A stretch of 64,000 bases of DNA from Flavobacterium sp. TR2 (GTDB lineage Bacteria; Bacteroidota; Bacteroidia; Flavobacteriales; Flavobacteriaceae): positions 4,650,001 to 4,714,000 of the forward strand of contig NZ_CP104307.1 of assembly GCF_025252405.1 (NCBI RefSeq). The letters run 5' to 3'. The position numbers and the translations under genes are program-made. Shown piece by piece: positions 25,601-34,266 of the stretch. The first letter of the stretch is position 1, and every line of letters begins with the position of its first letter. The notes under the pieces are model-generated. The model did not search any database. It had not been told where the DNA came from and worked only from the letters and a program-made list of their open reading frames with translations.

Positions 25601-27729
25601 AACAATTTATAGAGTTTCGAAATCTCGGTTTTAATATGCGACATTGATTTTGAAAAACCATATTGCTGTTCTTTCACCGTTTTTGAATACAAAGAATCCG
25701 AAGCAGGTTTTGGAAGCTCATAAGCCGATATAAAGTTTGGCGTAAAAAATCCGTAACCGTTTTCGGCGCTTAGAATATTTTTATTTTGCGATGGTTCTAA
25801 CTGCTCTATAAATTTGGTTTCTTTTTCGGTGATTTTTGGTCTCGCCGAATATGCTTTTACCCAGTCATTTACTTTATCAGCCAATTTATTGTTTTTCTGC
25901 AGTTGCAGCATAATGTCCAAAGCCGACATACGCTGTTCCAGATCGCCTTTTTCTAGAATAGCTTCTACAAAAGAAGTGATTTGAGGCTCTTCCTGTTTCA
26001 GTAAAATTGCCGTTAGGTTTTTCTTTAAATTGGAATTTTTACGTTTGTACAATTCCTGAAAAGTAGTCAATTCATCAGACGTCAGCGTGAGATTGTTCAA
26101 TGTGCAAATTGCCGAAGCGACAAGCGATTCTCCCCTATCTTTCAGGATTCTTAAAGCAAAACTTCGCTGAAAATCGGTTGGAGCTTTTTTCTCCCTTCCG
26201 CTATTGCTTTGAAAATTGTAAAACGAATAACAGTAATAACCGCCCAAAATCTGGCGCGTAAGTTTTTCTCTCAAATTGATGGCGAAACTTTCGAACTGGC
26301 TTAAAATAAGTTCTAATCTATCGTTATGATCACCAATTAAATTAATAGCCGACGAATACAAAGTATCTTTTTCGAACTTCGCATTCAGCCACGAAAATAC
26401 TTTTCCTTCAAACGCTTTTTCTTTTACCGTTATGCTTTGCGCAAGATTATACACTTTATTGAAAAAGTCTGGATAATCGGCATTGTCGATATAATATTTC
26501 GATTTGATATTGGCATCCAAAAGCGCGTTCAATCTCGGAGCGGCAAATGCCAAAACCTGAAGATTTTCGTCTTCTAAAGCTTTAAAGTAAAGCGGCATTT
26601 CGATATACGGATCGTGCGTTTCTCCCGCAAATTTCAGCGCTAGACATTTCTTTTCTACCGTACCTTTTTCTAACAACTCATGCAGAAACGGAACTGTTTT
26701 TTCGACATCCAAAACGCCCTGAACCCAAAGCGCCATATAGGCTTCATTATTATTTTTGCTGCGAATGCCTGTCGGAATCGTTTCCGGATTTGAAAAATAG
26801 CCATAAGCCAACTCGATAATATTGCGAACCGTAGTTTCTTTTTCGGCATCCCAGCCCAAACCTGTCCACGTGTCTATCGCTCGCACAACCGATGAAAAAC
26901 GGCTCAGTTTATTATCGATAATCACTTTAATCATGTATTGCAAAGCGCCGATACTGGTTTCGTCCAGCGCTTCTAAAACAACCTGACGCAATCCTTCCTG
27001 ACGCTGAGCAGACAAAAGCAGTTTTTCTACCAGCTCCCAGTTTTCTTTTTTCTCACTGTTTAAAAGTCCTTTGATGATATTTCTTGAAACTTTTCCCTGA
27101 GGATCTTTATTGAAAATAATATCTTCAAACAGCTGAAAAAGGCCTTCTTTATTCAAATCAAGCGCTGCAGACCACACCATAAATTGGCTATGCGAGTTCG
27201 AAATCTCCGTATCATAACGAATTCGATCTTCTATACTCAAATTATAATAGACCATTTTAGCGTCCTGATAATAGTATTTACTGGCGCCATTCAATAACGA
27301 ACGCAGAAAATTAACTTGATTTACGAGCAGATAACTCTTGTGATTTGGCGCTCTAAAAGATCGTCTGGAATAACCTGTCTGATACATTTTTTGAGGCAGT
27401 CTGTTCCAAGCTTCTTTTACGAAAGCGGCATTTTCTTCTCCAAAAAAGAAAACCAGAAGCTCATAATAGTTTTTGTCTTCCCAGATATTTTCTTTTACCA
27501 GCGTTTCAAACTTTTCGGCTTCTTTTGAGCCCAAAGAAATATACGTGCCATAATAGTTGTCCTCAAACTTAACCAGTTCCAGACCAAACTCGGCCACTTC
27601 TTTTTTGAGTTTTGTTCCAGAAAATAATTTCGTAACCAGATTGCTGTTTACAATTTCTTCCAGTTCTTTCTTGAACCTCTTAATCGGATTCTCGACTATT
27701 TTATTTTTTAAAAGATCTTCTATCGTCAT
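22657..27729 (-). CDS. Giant DUF4132-type protein
   Basis: 1690 residues. The N-terminal two thirds is made of helical, HEAT-like repeats (for example LLEKGTVEKKCLALKFAGETHDPYIEMPLYFKALEDENLQ), and the C-terminal third (WAMETKQIQNILSKETELKLDDV ... LVVSVAHVGGVDPEASHSS ... FAKDNEIQDPTI) resembles the DUF4132 family that includes E. coli YehI/MolR-like proteins. No Walker, nuclease or membrane motif was seen, and there is no signal peptide, so a large cytoplasmic scaffold or regulator is likely. The function of the family is not established. A 144-aa gene precedes it by 117 bases on the same strand. Codon use looks like the core genome. Confidence 0.85.
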   Translation of the reverse strand: MTIEDLLKNKIVENPIKRFKKELEEIVNSNLVTKLFSGTKLKKEVAEFGLELVKFEDNYYGTYISLGSKEAEKFETLVKENIWEDKNYYELLVFFFGEENAAFVKEAWNRLPQKMYQTGYSRRSFRAPNHKSYLLVNQVNFLRSLLNGASKYYYQDAKMVYYNLSIEDRIRYDTEISNSHSQFMVWSAALDLNKEGLFQLFEDIIFNKDPQGKVSRNIIKGLLNSEKKENWELVEKLLLSAQRQEGLRQVVLEALDETSIGALQYMIKVIIDNKLSRFSSVVRAIDTWTGLGWDAEKETTVRNIIELAYGYFSNPETIPTGIRSKNNNEAYMALWVQGVLDVEKTVPFLHELLEKGTVEKKCLALKFAGETHDPYIEMPLYFKALEDENLQVLAFAAPRLNALLDANIKSKYYIDNADYPDFFNKVYNLAQSITVKEKAFEGKVFSWLNAKFEKDTLYSSAINLIGDHNDRLELILSQFESFAINLREKLTRQILGGYYCYSFYNFQSNSGREKKAPTDFQRSFALRILKDRGESLVASAICTLNNLTLTSDELTTFQELYKRKNSNLKKNLTAILLKQEEPQITSFVEAILEKGDLEQRMSALDIMLQLQKNNKLADKVNDWVKAYSARPKITEKETKFIEQLEPSQNKNILSAENGYGFFTPNFISAYELPKPASDSLYSKTVKEQQYGFSKSMSHIKTEISKLYKLFEDNRNFEYEIENYDNSKETVLLGNTFRQFKKLKDEKDQEAAATNYPLYEVWSGWFQDSGLQERDLFLLTLVSNCDRKIWRDFLEKHVFYYKELLPHPNKRGYDWDNAILNILNALQLKYVFKEKTDFLIDACAALYADLPESILEFEFKPGKDQYYYNSDSGNGWQNQGFFDVYLNKISLGDLTADQENKMWNLYRWRQLNGLERNISYCRPPIHLYCTAFEQKLITEGELYEGILEPERISVLTGGSRHYRHFGSEELLVRFPFLVPMIDKIRETFLDIEVKRGDSNTSVTPLVQSFQKIYGVNRLVEMLTALGKASLYKGYIYSWSYTELTKQKLFSYLLKRCYPLASDTQKIFNEAVKKAKISEERLIQTAIYAPQWQKLISNYLDWKGLDEGIWWFHAHTKTATYSAVNSELESEMAKFSSIDLQDFKDGAVDKDWFVSAYKKLGKAKWEMLYESAKYVTDGNGHRRARLYADTIMGDLKIREVTAKVKDKRDQDYLRVYGLVPLSKASPEKDILARYEYLQQFKKESKEFGSMKQASEALAIRVALENLARNAGYPDPVRLTWAMETKQIQNILSKETELKLDDVTISLVISKEGKADLVTLKGDKELKSIPPKYKKDKGVLELTNYRKTMREQWTRSRKGLEESMIRGDEFLFAEMQNLFEHPIISKHLEKLVFISNEEQVGFYVDGNLVTALGEMIPLNENQTFRIAHCFDLHKNKVWTDFQKYCFDNKLQQPFKQIFRELYVPTPDELKEKSISRRYAGHQVQPNQTLALLKGRGWKVDYEEGLQKVFHKEGYQVKMYALADWFSPADVESPTLETIEFHSLKDYKNVAFEDINPRIFSEVMRDIDLVVSVAHVGGVDPEASHSSIEMRAVLLRETLRLFKIKNVEITGNHAIIKGQMAEYSVHLGSAVVHQVPGKYLSVLPIHSQHRGRLFLPFADDDPKSAEVMSKVLLFAKDNEIQDPTILRQIDKTYA

Positions 27730-27846
27730 GATTATTTTAGATTTTAGATTGCAGATTTTAGATTACTTCACTTTGTCGTCCTGAGCGAAGTCGAAGGATT
27801 TCCCCAAACAGATTTTGGAATTTGGGATTTATTTTTTGGAATTTAA

Positions 27847-28281
27847 TTACCAGTAGCTTCCCGCCAAGAACGTAAGCCTGATAAAAGTGATCGGTTTATT
27901 TTGAGATAAATCAATTTCCTCTGTTAGCGTTTCGAGCTGATCGTCGCCGAAGAAAACTGCGTACAGACCGTCTTCGAAAGCTACAATTGCATTTTCCTGC
28001 GCTTTGGCCAAATCGACTTTGTTATGGTTGTAAAGTGCGCCAAAACCGACTTTTCCGGTATCGGTTAAAATGGGAAGGTAATTTTCTTTTGGGAGATGGA
28101 TTTTGTCTTCGTCCTCAAACTCAAAAGAAGAAGAATGAAACAATTGAACTTGATAATCTACAATCGATTCAATGAGTTTTTGTACGGAAATTACTGGATT
28201 TTCTATAGCCAGCGCTATATTTTTTTCCTGAAGAAGCGGATGTTTTTTGCCTAATTGCTTGACAGATATGCTTATATTCAT
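27847..28281 (-). CDS. Small hypothetical protein upstream of the DUF4132 gene
   Basis: 144 residues, no signal peptide or membrane helix. Visible pieces: NISISVKQLGKKHPLLQEKNIAL at the start, TDTGKVGFGALYNHNKVDLAKAQENAI in the middle, and a hydrophobic end ITFIRLTFLAGSYW. It reads into the DUF4132 gene direction with a 117-base gap that contains half of a CTGAGCGAAGTCGAAGG repeat. Its position suggests it works with the DUF4132 protein. I recognise no domain. Confidence 0.78.
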   Translation of the reverse strand: MNISISVKQLGKKHPLLQEKNIALAIENPVISVQKLIESIVDYQVQLFHSSSFEFEDEDKIHLPKENYLPILTDTGKVGFGALYNHNKVDLAKAQENAIVAFEDGLYAVFFGDDQLETLTEEIDLSQNKPITFIRLTFLAGSYW

Positions 28282-28403
28282 TAGTTAGTGGCATTTAATT
28301 TGAAGCTGTAAAGTAAGATTTTTAAAGCAATTTTCTCTTAAAATAATATCTTTTTAATGTTAAAAAATCGAGGCGTTAAAACGGCTATTTTATACTAAAA
28401 AAA

Positions 28404-28433
28404 TATCCCGATAGCTGATGTTATCGGGATTTG
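28404..28433 (-). terminator. Terminator downstream of the truncated gene remnant
   Basis: On the minus strand ATCCCGATA-8 bases-TATCGGGAT is followed by A-TTTTTTT. It would end transcription coming from the Hachiman genes and the remnant. Confidence 0.8.
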
Positions 28434-28438
28434 AGTTT

Positions 28439-28660
28439 TTATTGGGTTATTTTACGATTGCTTACACAAGCCTTATGAATCTGCCTATCTGAAAATGGCG
28501 ATAAAGTTTCTGCCAAATTACGACTGGTTCTTAAACAGCTTAGTATTTTTTGCCTTAAATTGATATCGTCGCCAAACTCTGTATGCATTAAAAGCTCGAA
28601 GATTTCCTGCAAATACAAGGGCTGTTCTTTGTAATCTCCCTCAAACAATTCGTCTGATAT
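28439..28660 (-). pseudogene. C-terminal gene remnant next to the Hachiman island
   Basis: A frame of 73 codons is open from 28660 but has no ATG; the only start candidate is a TTG at 28648. It reads ISDELFEGDYKEQPLYLQEI..., then LRTSRNLAETLSPFSDRQIHKA, and looks like the helical end of a longer protein. It begins 9 bases after the hamB stop and is followed by a good terminator. The simplest reading is that the AT-rich helicase/nuclease pair replaced or displaced the 5' part of an older gene. The parent family was not recognised. Confidence 0.55.
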
Positions 28661-28669
28661 TTAGCTACC

Positions 28670-31330
28670 TTAACTTTCCTCAATTAATAAATAACCTTTT
28701 CTCTTTAGATAATCGTTATAAATTTTTTGAATTTTTAATTCTTTTTGAGTTGACAACCATTCTATTGGTTTTTCAATATGTTCCTCAGGTATAATTTTAT
28801 AAATTTTAATTGCAATTGATCTCGAAATCCCTTTAGAAATTAAAAATAAAACTAAATTATCTCTAGTTCCTAACTCTAACATTGTAGGTAAAGAAAGACT
28901 TAATTTATACAACTCTAATTCTTCTTCTGTAAGCATATATTCTAAAATATCCGCCAGAAGCTTTGTATATTTTACTAAAACATAACTTATAATGGATGAA
29001 TAAATTTTTATTACTTCATTTATTGTTTTATTCACATCTTTTTTATTATCCCTATCAATACTTTTCTTAGTATCTGCATTAAAATTAATCTCCCTAATTA
29101 TCAACTCTTTAAAACTTTTATTTTCTAACCATAAAGTGGCATAAAATACCATTTGTGGAACCGTTCGGGAAATATCATGCTTAAAATATGCCTCTCTATT
29201 AAAATCAAATACTTCATCCAACTTATATAAAATATTCTTCAATTGACCATAAAAATTACTTTCCTCGTGAACCTTTTTCGATAACGTCTCCCTATTCCAT
29301 TTTGCATTTATATGTTTATGCATATGGAGAACCCAATTTTTTATACCTTCTTCTTTTATTCTTAAATATAGTGCATTTTGAAGTTCAGGATCTATGCTTG
29401 GATTAAGCCTTAATACATCACTAGGAAGTTTAATATCTTCTAATTTTTTAGAGAGATTACTTACTATCACTTCTATTGATTCCTTATCAGCATTTTTATC
29501 TTTTAAATATTCAACAAGTTTTTCTTCTCCTTTTAGGTACTTTAGTTTCAGAAAAATAACTCCAAATTCTATTTTTTTATTTCCAATATCTAGTGGTTGA
29601 TTTAAAGCATTAACTAAATCATCAATCGGATAACTTAATATTTTATTAATTGCTGGAATAATTTCTTTATCTGGTTCATTTTCAAAAAAATCTTCAGCCC
29701 ATTCTTCTTCTTCTTTTTCTAAGCAAATTATTGTTCCTGTAAGTGCATCTCTAATCCTACCAGCCCGACCGACGATGTTTCCAAATTCAAATGGGCTTAA
29801 TTTCTTTTTATCTTTTCTTGGATATGGAATGAAAATTTTTTCAGCGGGAAGATTAACTCCTTCTACTAATGTTGAAGTACAAATAATATTATCGAGATAG
29901 CCATTTGAGAAAAGATATTCTAATTCACCTCTTATAATTTCAGGTAATTTACCATGATGAAAAGCAGATTTAATTTTTAGTATATCTATTAAATTGTATT
30001 GATGATGAATCTCCTCTTTTATCAATTCAATCAATTCAAATATTTCTTCACTCAATTCCGGTTTTTCATTCATTTTTTCTATTGCCAAATAATTCGAAAA
30101 TTGCTCTACAAAATTTGTCTTTGGTAAATAGATTAAATTCTTGCTATTCTTTCCAAATCTCAACAAAACCTTTACAGTAGTTTTTAACTTATTATCCGTT
30201 ATCTGCTTTCCATAATCAAAATCAATTGGAACCTCAACTTTATTAATTAATTCTTCAAGAAAAAAAATTTTAGCCAAAACGAACTTACTATCTTTTAGTG
30301 GTTTTAGACTAATTTTTAATTGAAATACTGGCGAGAATATTGTTTTTAAATTCTCACTAAACTCTTTAAACATTTGTTTTAATAAGAAGTCTGGATTATT
30401 CAAAAATGGTCCTGCAGTTACCTTTCTAGATTTTTTCCAAATAGCTTCTATTTCATTGATTAAATGTTCAAAAATAAAACCCCTATTCCCTTCATCTTCT
30501 ATATTTTGAACTTCGTCTATAAAAATTATATCTGGATAAAAATCATTTTTATAAGAATACTGTATTAATTTTAATGTTCTTTCTGGAGTTAATATAAATA
30601 TCTCTTTATCTGAAAATTGTTCTTTTAAAGTAAGATCTTCTTTTTCAATGAATGCAGTATTTATGTTTACATCGGAATCTAATATTTTCCTAAAATCTTC
30701 TGAAACTTCTGAAATTAAAGCTCTTGTAGGAACAATGTAAACTACAAAAAAAGATTTTCTATTTAAAAATGAATGTCTAACAAAATTTTGAACTATAAAC
30801 GATTTACCAGCAGAAGTTGGGGCAGATATCGCTACATTTTCATTACTTTTTGTTAATATAGTCCATAAATACTTTTGATAATCTGAACCAATAATTTTTC
30901 CTTTCCCACTCTCAATTTCATTTAATGCTATTTTGGATCCCAATTCAAAATCCATTACAGTACCAAAACTATCATCAAAAAATAAATCTCCTGATATTGA
31001 ATTTATTGTTATAAGCTCTTTAAAAAAACGAGTTGTAATCAAATTACCAGATCTCGATAAAATTATATATGCAACCTTTCTATACTCTTTAGATTCAAAT
31101 TCTAAAAAAAGAGCAATTCCAAATACTGAACTCAAATATTTGTCACTTTCTTCTGTACTAGTAGCAATTATAGAAGCAAGCCATATCGCCTTGTCTAGAT
31201 TATTTTCATCTATCAAGTTTTTTTTAGACTCTAAATCTAATTCTGAATAAAATCTATTAGTTATTAAAGAATGTAAAACCTCTCTAAAAACAGGATGCTC
31301 TTTTGCTGATTTAATCGTTAAATTAGTCAT
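28670..31330 (-). CDS. hamB: Hachiman defence helicase HamB
   Basis: 886-residue superfamily 2 helicase. Motif I is APTSAGKS (Lys 176), motif Ia VPTRALISEV, motif II FIDEVQNIEDEG, then ICTSTLVEGVNLPA (IV/V) and NIVGRAGR (VI). The C-terminal about 300 residues are helical. Its ATG overlaps the stop of the DUF1837 gene by 4 bases (31327-31330), so the two are translated together. DUF1837 plus such a helicase defines the two-gene Hachiman anti-phage system, in which HamB senses aberrant DNA and holds HamA in check. The pair is visibly more A+T-rich than the flanking genes, pointing to transfer. Confidence 0.88.
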   Translation of the reverse strand: MTNLTIKSAKEHPVFREVLHSLITNRFYSELDLESKKNLIDENNLDKAIWLASIIATSTEESDKYLSSVFGIALFLEFESKEYRKVAYIILSRSGNLITTRFFKELITINSISGDLFFDDSFGTVMDFELGSKIALNEIESGKGKIIGSDYQKYLWTILTKSNENVAISAPTSAGKSFIVQNFVRHSFLNRKSFFVVYIVPTRALISEVSEDFRKILDSDVNINTAFIEKEDLTLKEQFSDKEIFILTPERTLKLIQYSYKNDFYPDIIFIDEVQNIEDEGNRGFIFEHLINEIEAIWKKSRKVTAGPFLNNPDFLLKQMFKEFSENLKTIFSPVFQLKISLKPLKDSKFVLAKIFFLEELINKVEVPIDFDYGKQITDNKLKTTVKVLLRFGKNSKNLIYLPKTNFVEQFSNYLAIEKMNEKPELSEEIFELIELIKEEIHHQYNLIDILKIKSAFHHGKLPEIIRGELEYLFSNGYLDNIICTSTLVEGVNLPAEKIFIPYPRKDKKKLSPFEFGNIVGRAGRIRDALTGTIICLEKEEEEWAEDFFENEPDKEIIPAINKILSYPIDDLVNALNQPLDIGNKKIEFGVIFLKLKYLKGEEKLVEYLKDKNADKESIEVIVSNLSKKLEDIKLPSDVLRLNPSIDPELQNALYLRIKEEGIKNWVLHMHKHINAKWNRETLSKKVHEESNFYGQLKNILYKLDEVFDFNREAYFKHDISRTVPQMVFYATLWLENKSFKELIIREINFNADTKKSIDRDNKKDVNKTINEVIKIYSSIISYVLVKYTKLLADILEYMLTEEELELYKLSLSLPTMLELGTRDNLVLFLISKGISRSIAIKIYKIIPEEHIEKPIEWLSTQKELKIQKIYNDYLKRKGYLLIEES

Positions 31331-32265
31331 TCTTTCCTTTCATATTTCTTTCCATTATGAAAAATCTGATAACACATTTCTCTAAAAGAACTAACATCTT
31401 TCACTGGCATCATAAAAAATTCAAGCGTGGTATCTAAAACATCAGGTAACGATTTTTTAATATAATTGGCTCTTTTAGATTTAACTGATTTAATTAATTT
31501 TAAAACTTCGTTTTCTATTTCTGTTAAGTCCTCGTCAATTATTTTACCAATTTTTTTTTCTTTATACATTAAAAAAGCTGGATAACAAATACTGTATTCC
31601 TTAAATTCTTTTTGTTTGACTCTTAAGCTTTGATAAATAAAATCCAAATCACCTCGCTCTAAATTATGTAAATTCCTACTTAAATGTTTTTTTGCCACAT
31701 CAAGTTCTCTTTCTACTGTTCCAGAATCACTTATAAATCTTCCTAGTGATTCCATTACATCTCCTACGCATAAATTAAAATTATTACGCATCTTAGATTC
31801 ACCAATTAATAGAGTTGCCTTATCATTAATATTTCCTATAAAAATTCCGTCTGCTCCTTTTACCTGATCATTATTATTATATGTTTGAGAAATTTTATGA
31901 ACAATCATTGGTGCTTGCAATACAGACTCAACAAATAGATATAGAATTAGTTCTCCATATCGTCCATCAGTTAAAGGGTCAATATCTCCAAAATAGCTTA
32001 GAGCTTTCTCAAGGGGACTATATCCATCCTCAATAAGTTCTTTTATTTCTTTTTCATCAAATACATATTTTTCAACTTCACAATACAGGTAATTTATAAA
32101 ACCTTCTATATTCAGCTCATTATTTTCACATTTTAAACTGTAAAATTTAACTTTTATATCATCTGAAATCACTTCTTCTTCATGTAGAAAAAACCACTTT
32201 AAAAAAGTATCTCTATCTACTTTAATAAGCTTTAACCAATCTATTTCTTTAATTCTACTTGCCAT
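31327..32265 (-). CDS. hamA: Hachiman defence effector HamA (DUF1837 nuclease)
   Basis: 312 residues. The PD-(D/E)xK nuclease core is readable: GRYGE (Glu 105), KGADGIF (Asp 139) and LIGESKM (Glu 156, Lys 158). The N-terminal about 95 residues are mixed helical and the C-terminus is helical. DUF1837 proteins next to a helicase are HamA of Hachiman; once released by HamB they degrade DNA and abort infection. Start is the first in-frame ATG; upstream lies a perfect 13-bp inverted repeat (32345-32375) that could be its control site. Base composition is as low in GC as hamB. Confidence 0.88.
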   Translation of the reverse strand: MASRIKEIDWLKLIKVDRDTFLKWFFLHEEEVISDDIKVKFYSLKCENNELNIEGFINYLYCEVEKYVFDEKEIKELIEDGYSPLEKALSYFGDIDPLTDGRYGELILYLFVESVLQAPMIVHKISQTYNNNDQVKGADGIFIGNINDKATLLIGESKMRNNFNLCVGDVMESLGRFISDSGTVERELDVAKKHLSRNLHNLERGDLDFIYQSLRVKQKEFKEYSICYPAFLMYKEKKIGKIIDEDLTEIENEVLKLIKSVKSKRANYIKKSLPDVLDTTLEFFMMPVKDVSSFREMCYQIFHNGKKYERKE

Positions 32266-32344
32266 TTATAATTTCTTATATTATTTCCACAGTAAATATA
32301 TAAAGATTTTTACTACATAATTTTACGGTTTTCCATAATCACCA

Positions 32345-32375
32345 CAATTTAGAAAACTTATTGTTTTCTAAATTG
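32345..32375. promoter_or_regulatory. Perfect 13-bp inverted repeat upstream of hamA
   Basis: CAATTTAGAAAAC-TTATT-GTTTTCTAAATTG, arms identical over 13 bp, 80 bases upstream of the hamA ATG. It could be an operator, or an island-edge terminator lacking a T-run. No recognisable -7 box overlaps it. Confidence 0.5.
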
Positions 32376-32438
32376 TATATAAACAAAAAGCCTTCAAACC
32401 AAGTACAAACCCCTGATTTAAAAGCCAACAAATAAATA

Positions 32439-32465
32439 CCTAACAGGTTTTAGAAACCTGTTAGG
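32439..32465. repeat. CCTAACAGGTTT palindrome
   Basis: CCTAACAGGTTT and AAACCTGTTAGG form a 12-bp perfect stem with a 3-base loop, 10 bases after the tatD stop. It is a palindrome type often seen between flavobacterial genes and may serve as a weak terminator; no T-run follows. Confidence 0.65.
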
Positions 32466-32474
32466 AAGATAAAC

Positions 32475-33272
32475 CTAAATCCCAAAAAAGCTTTTAGAAT
32501 TCCTAGTTGTTTCCTCCGCTACTTTAGCCAAAGTAATTCCTTTAAACTGTGCAATTGTTCCGGCAACATACGGTAGAAAAGCAGGTTCGCAACGGCGTTC
32601 GTGGTATTTCTTCAAAAGGCTGTTCGGGACATTTTTAGGAAGCATAAACGGCGCATCAGTTTCAATCATCATTCGGTCGAGCGGTACGTACTGAATGACT
32701 TCTTTTAAATGGCTGAAACGCTTGGCATCTGAAATCGCTCCCGTAAAACCCAGATAAAATCCGTTATCGAGATAGGTTTTGGCTTCTTGCAAAGTTCCTG
32801 TAAAACAATGCACAACGGCTTTGGGCAGTTTCGGCAGATAGTCTTTGGTAATATTCATAAACGAACTAAAAGCGCTTCTTTCGTGCAAAAACAACGGTTT
32901 ATGTACATCAATCGCCAATTCTAATTGGGCTTTATAACATTCTTCCTGTTTATTTCGGGGCGAAAAGTCACGATCAAAATCGAGTCCGCACTCCCCAACC
33001 GAAACGACGTGTTTCTGTTCTAATAATTTCCTAAGTTTCGAAATGCTCTGCGCATCAAAACTCTTCGCATCATGCGGGTGTATTCCCGCCGTAGCGTATA
33101 ACACGCCCGGATACTGTCTCGCAATCTTCGCAGATTCTTCGCTATTACGTACGCTCGTGCCCGTGAGTATCATCTGCGATACGTCGGCGTCGAGCGCGTC
33201 TTGTACGACATCGTCTATGTCGTTTTGGAATTGTTTATTCGTTAAATTAATTCCGATATCTATATATGTCAT
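32475..33272 (-). CDS. tatD: TatD family metal-dependent deoxyribonuclease
   Basis: 265 residues, closely parallel to E. coli TatD along its whole length: IDIGINLTNKQF at the start, STAGIHPHD-like TAGIHPHD, VGECGLDFDRDFS, VHCFTGTLQEA, MIETDAPFMLP and the final FFGI. These supply the metal-binding His, Glu and Asp residues of the TIM-barrel hydrolase. TatD acts as a 3'-5' exonuclease on damaged single-stranded DNA or RNA and takes part in repair and turnover. Codons at 33100-33230 are unusually CG-rich for this genome. Confidence 0.93.
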   Translation of the reverse strand: MTYIDIGINLTNKQFQNDIDDVVQDALDADVSQMILTGTSVRNSEESAKIARQYPGVLYATAGIHPHDAKSFDAQSISKLRKLLEQKHVVSVGECGLDFDRDFSPRNKQEECYKAQLELAIDVHKPLFLHERSAFSSFMNITKDYLPKLPKAVVHCFTGTLQEAKTYLDNGFYLGFTGAISDAKRFSHLKEVIQYVPLDRMMIETDAPFMLPKNVPNSLLKKYHERRCEPAFLPYVAGTIAQFKGITLAKVAEETTRNSKSFFGI

Positions 33273-33545
33273 TTTTTTTAAAAGTTAGTAAGGTTCTGAG
33301 AGACTAAGGTTTTTTCTCTCTATTGCCTTAAATTATTTTTTATTTTTTTGCCACTAAGGCGCTAGGACGCTAAGATTTTTGTTTTTAATCTCGCAAAGGC
33401 GCAGAGTCGCTAAGTTTTTTTTCACGCAGATTTAAAATGATTTAAGCAGATATGCGCAGATTATTTATAAAAATCTTTTTAAATCCGCTGGAATCTGCAA
33501 AATCTGCGTGAAAAATTATTTACAGTCAAAGTAACCACAATATTT

Positions 33546-33673
33546 GTCATTTCGACGTTAGGAGACCCGAGCGATAGCGAACAGGCGAAACAAATCTCCA
33601 CAAGTAGCTCCGTAACATTAGTCCAATCTTTGTGGAGTTTCTCGCGGAGATTTCTCCCTTCAGTCGAAATGAC
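33546..33673. mobile_element. MITE-like element with 11-bp terminal inverted repeats, copy 1
   Basis: GTCATTTCGAC at one end and its exact complement GTCGAAATGAC at the other bound a 128-bp non-coding segment with internal complementarity (AATCTCCACAAG / CTTTGTGGAGTT). It carries no ORF and would need a transposase in trans. Confidence 0.65.
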
Positions 33674-34008
33674 ATAAAATGAGGAAAAAACCTTTCCGAA
33701 CCTTGCGTAGATCTTAGCGAACTTTGCGGTTAAAATTGCCACAATGCGTTAGACGCACTGCAGTGCGCCTCTACACTGAAAACTAAAAAACTGATCACTG
33801 ACCACTAATCCTCCTTGCTTCCATCATCTACCATTCTAACTAGATCTTTAATCTCGCGAAGTCGCTGAGTCGCAAAGTTTTTTTTCACGCAGATTTAAAA
33901 TGATTTAAGCAGATATGCGCAGATTATTTGTAAAAATCTTTTTAAATCCGCTGGAATCTGCAAAATCTGCATGAAAAATTATTTACAGTCAAAGTAACCA
34001 CAATATTT

Positions 34009-34135
34009 GTCATTTCGACGTTAGGAGACTGGGCGATAGCGAACAGGCGAAACAAATCTGCACAAGTAGCTCCGCAACGTGAGTCCAATCTTTGTGGAGT
34101 TTCTCGTGGAGATTTCTCCCTTCAGTCGAAATGAC
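34009..34135. mobile_element. MITE-like element, copy 2
   Basis: 127-bp near-identical copy of 33546-33673, carried within the second unit of the 463-bp duplication rather than by a separate insertion. Confidence 0.65.
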
Positions 34136-34266
34136 ATAAAATGAGGAAAAAACCTTTGCGAACCTTGCGTAGATCTTAGCGAACTTTGCGGTTAAAATTG
34201 CCACAATGCGTTAGACGCACTGCAGTGCGCCTCTACACTGAACACTAAAAAACTGATCACTGACCA

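Noticed and set aside
27781..27797. Terminator between the 144-aa gene and the DUF4132 gene
   Set aside because: Only one half of the CTGAGCGAAGTCGAAG palindrome is present, so no hairpin can form.
33479..34204. Two similar minus-strand ORFs of 87 and 64 codons (MAILTAKFAKIYARF...)
   Set aside because: They are the same frame in the two copies of the 463-bp non-coding duplication and cover the MITE-like element; the frames diverge at their ends.
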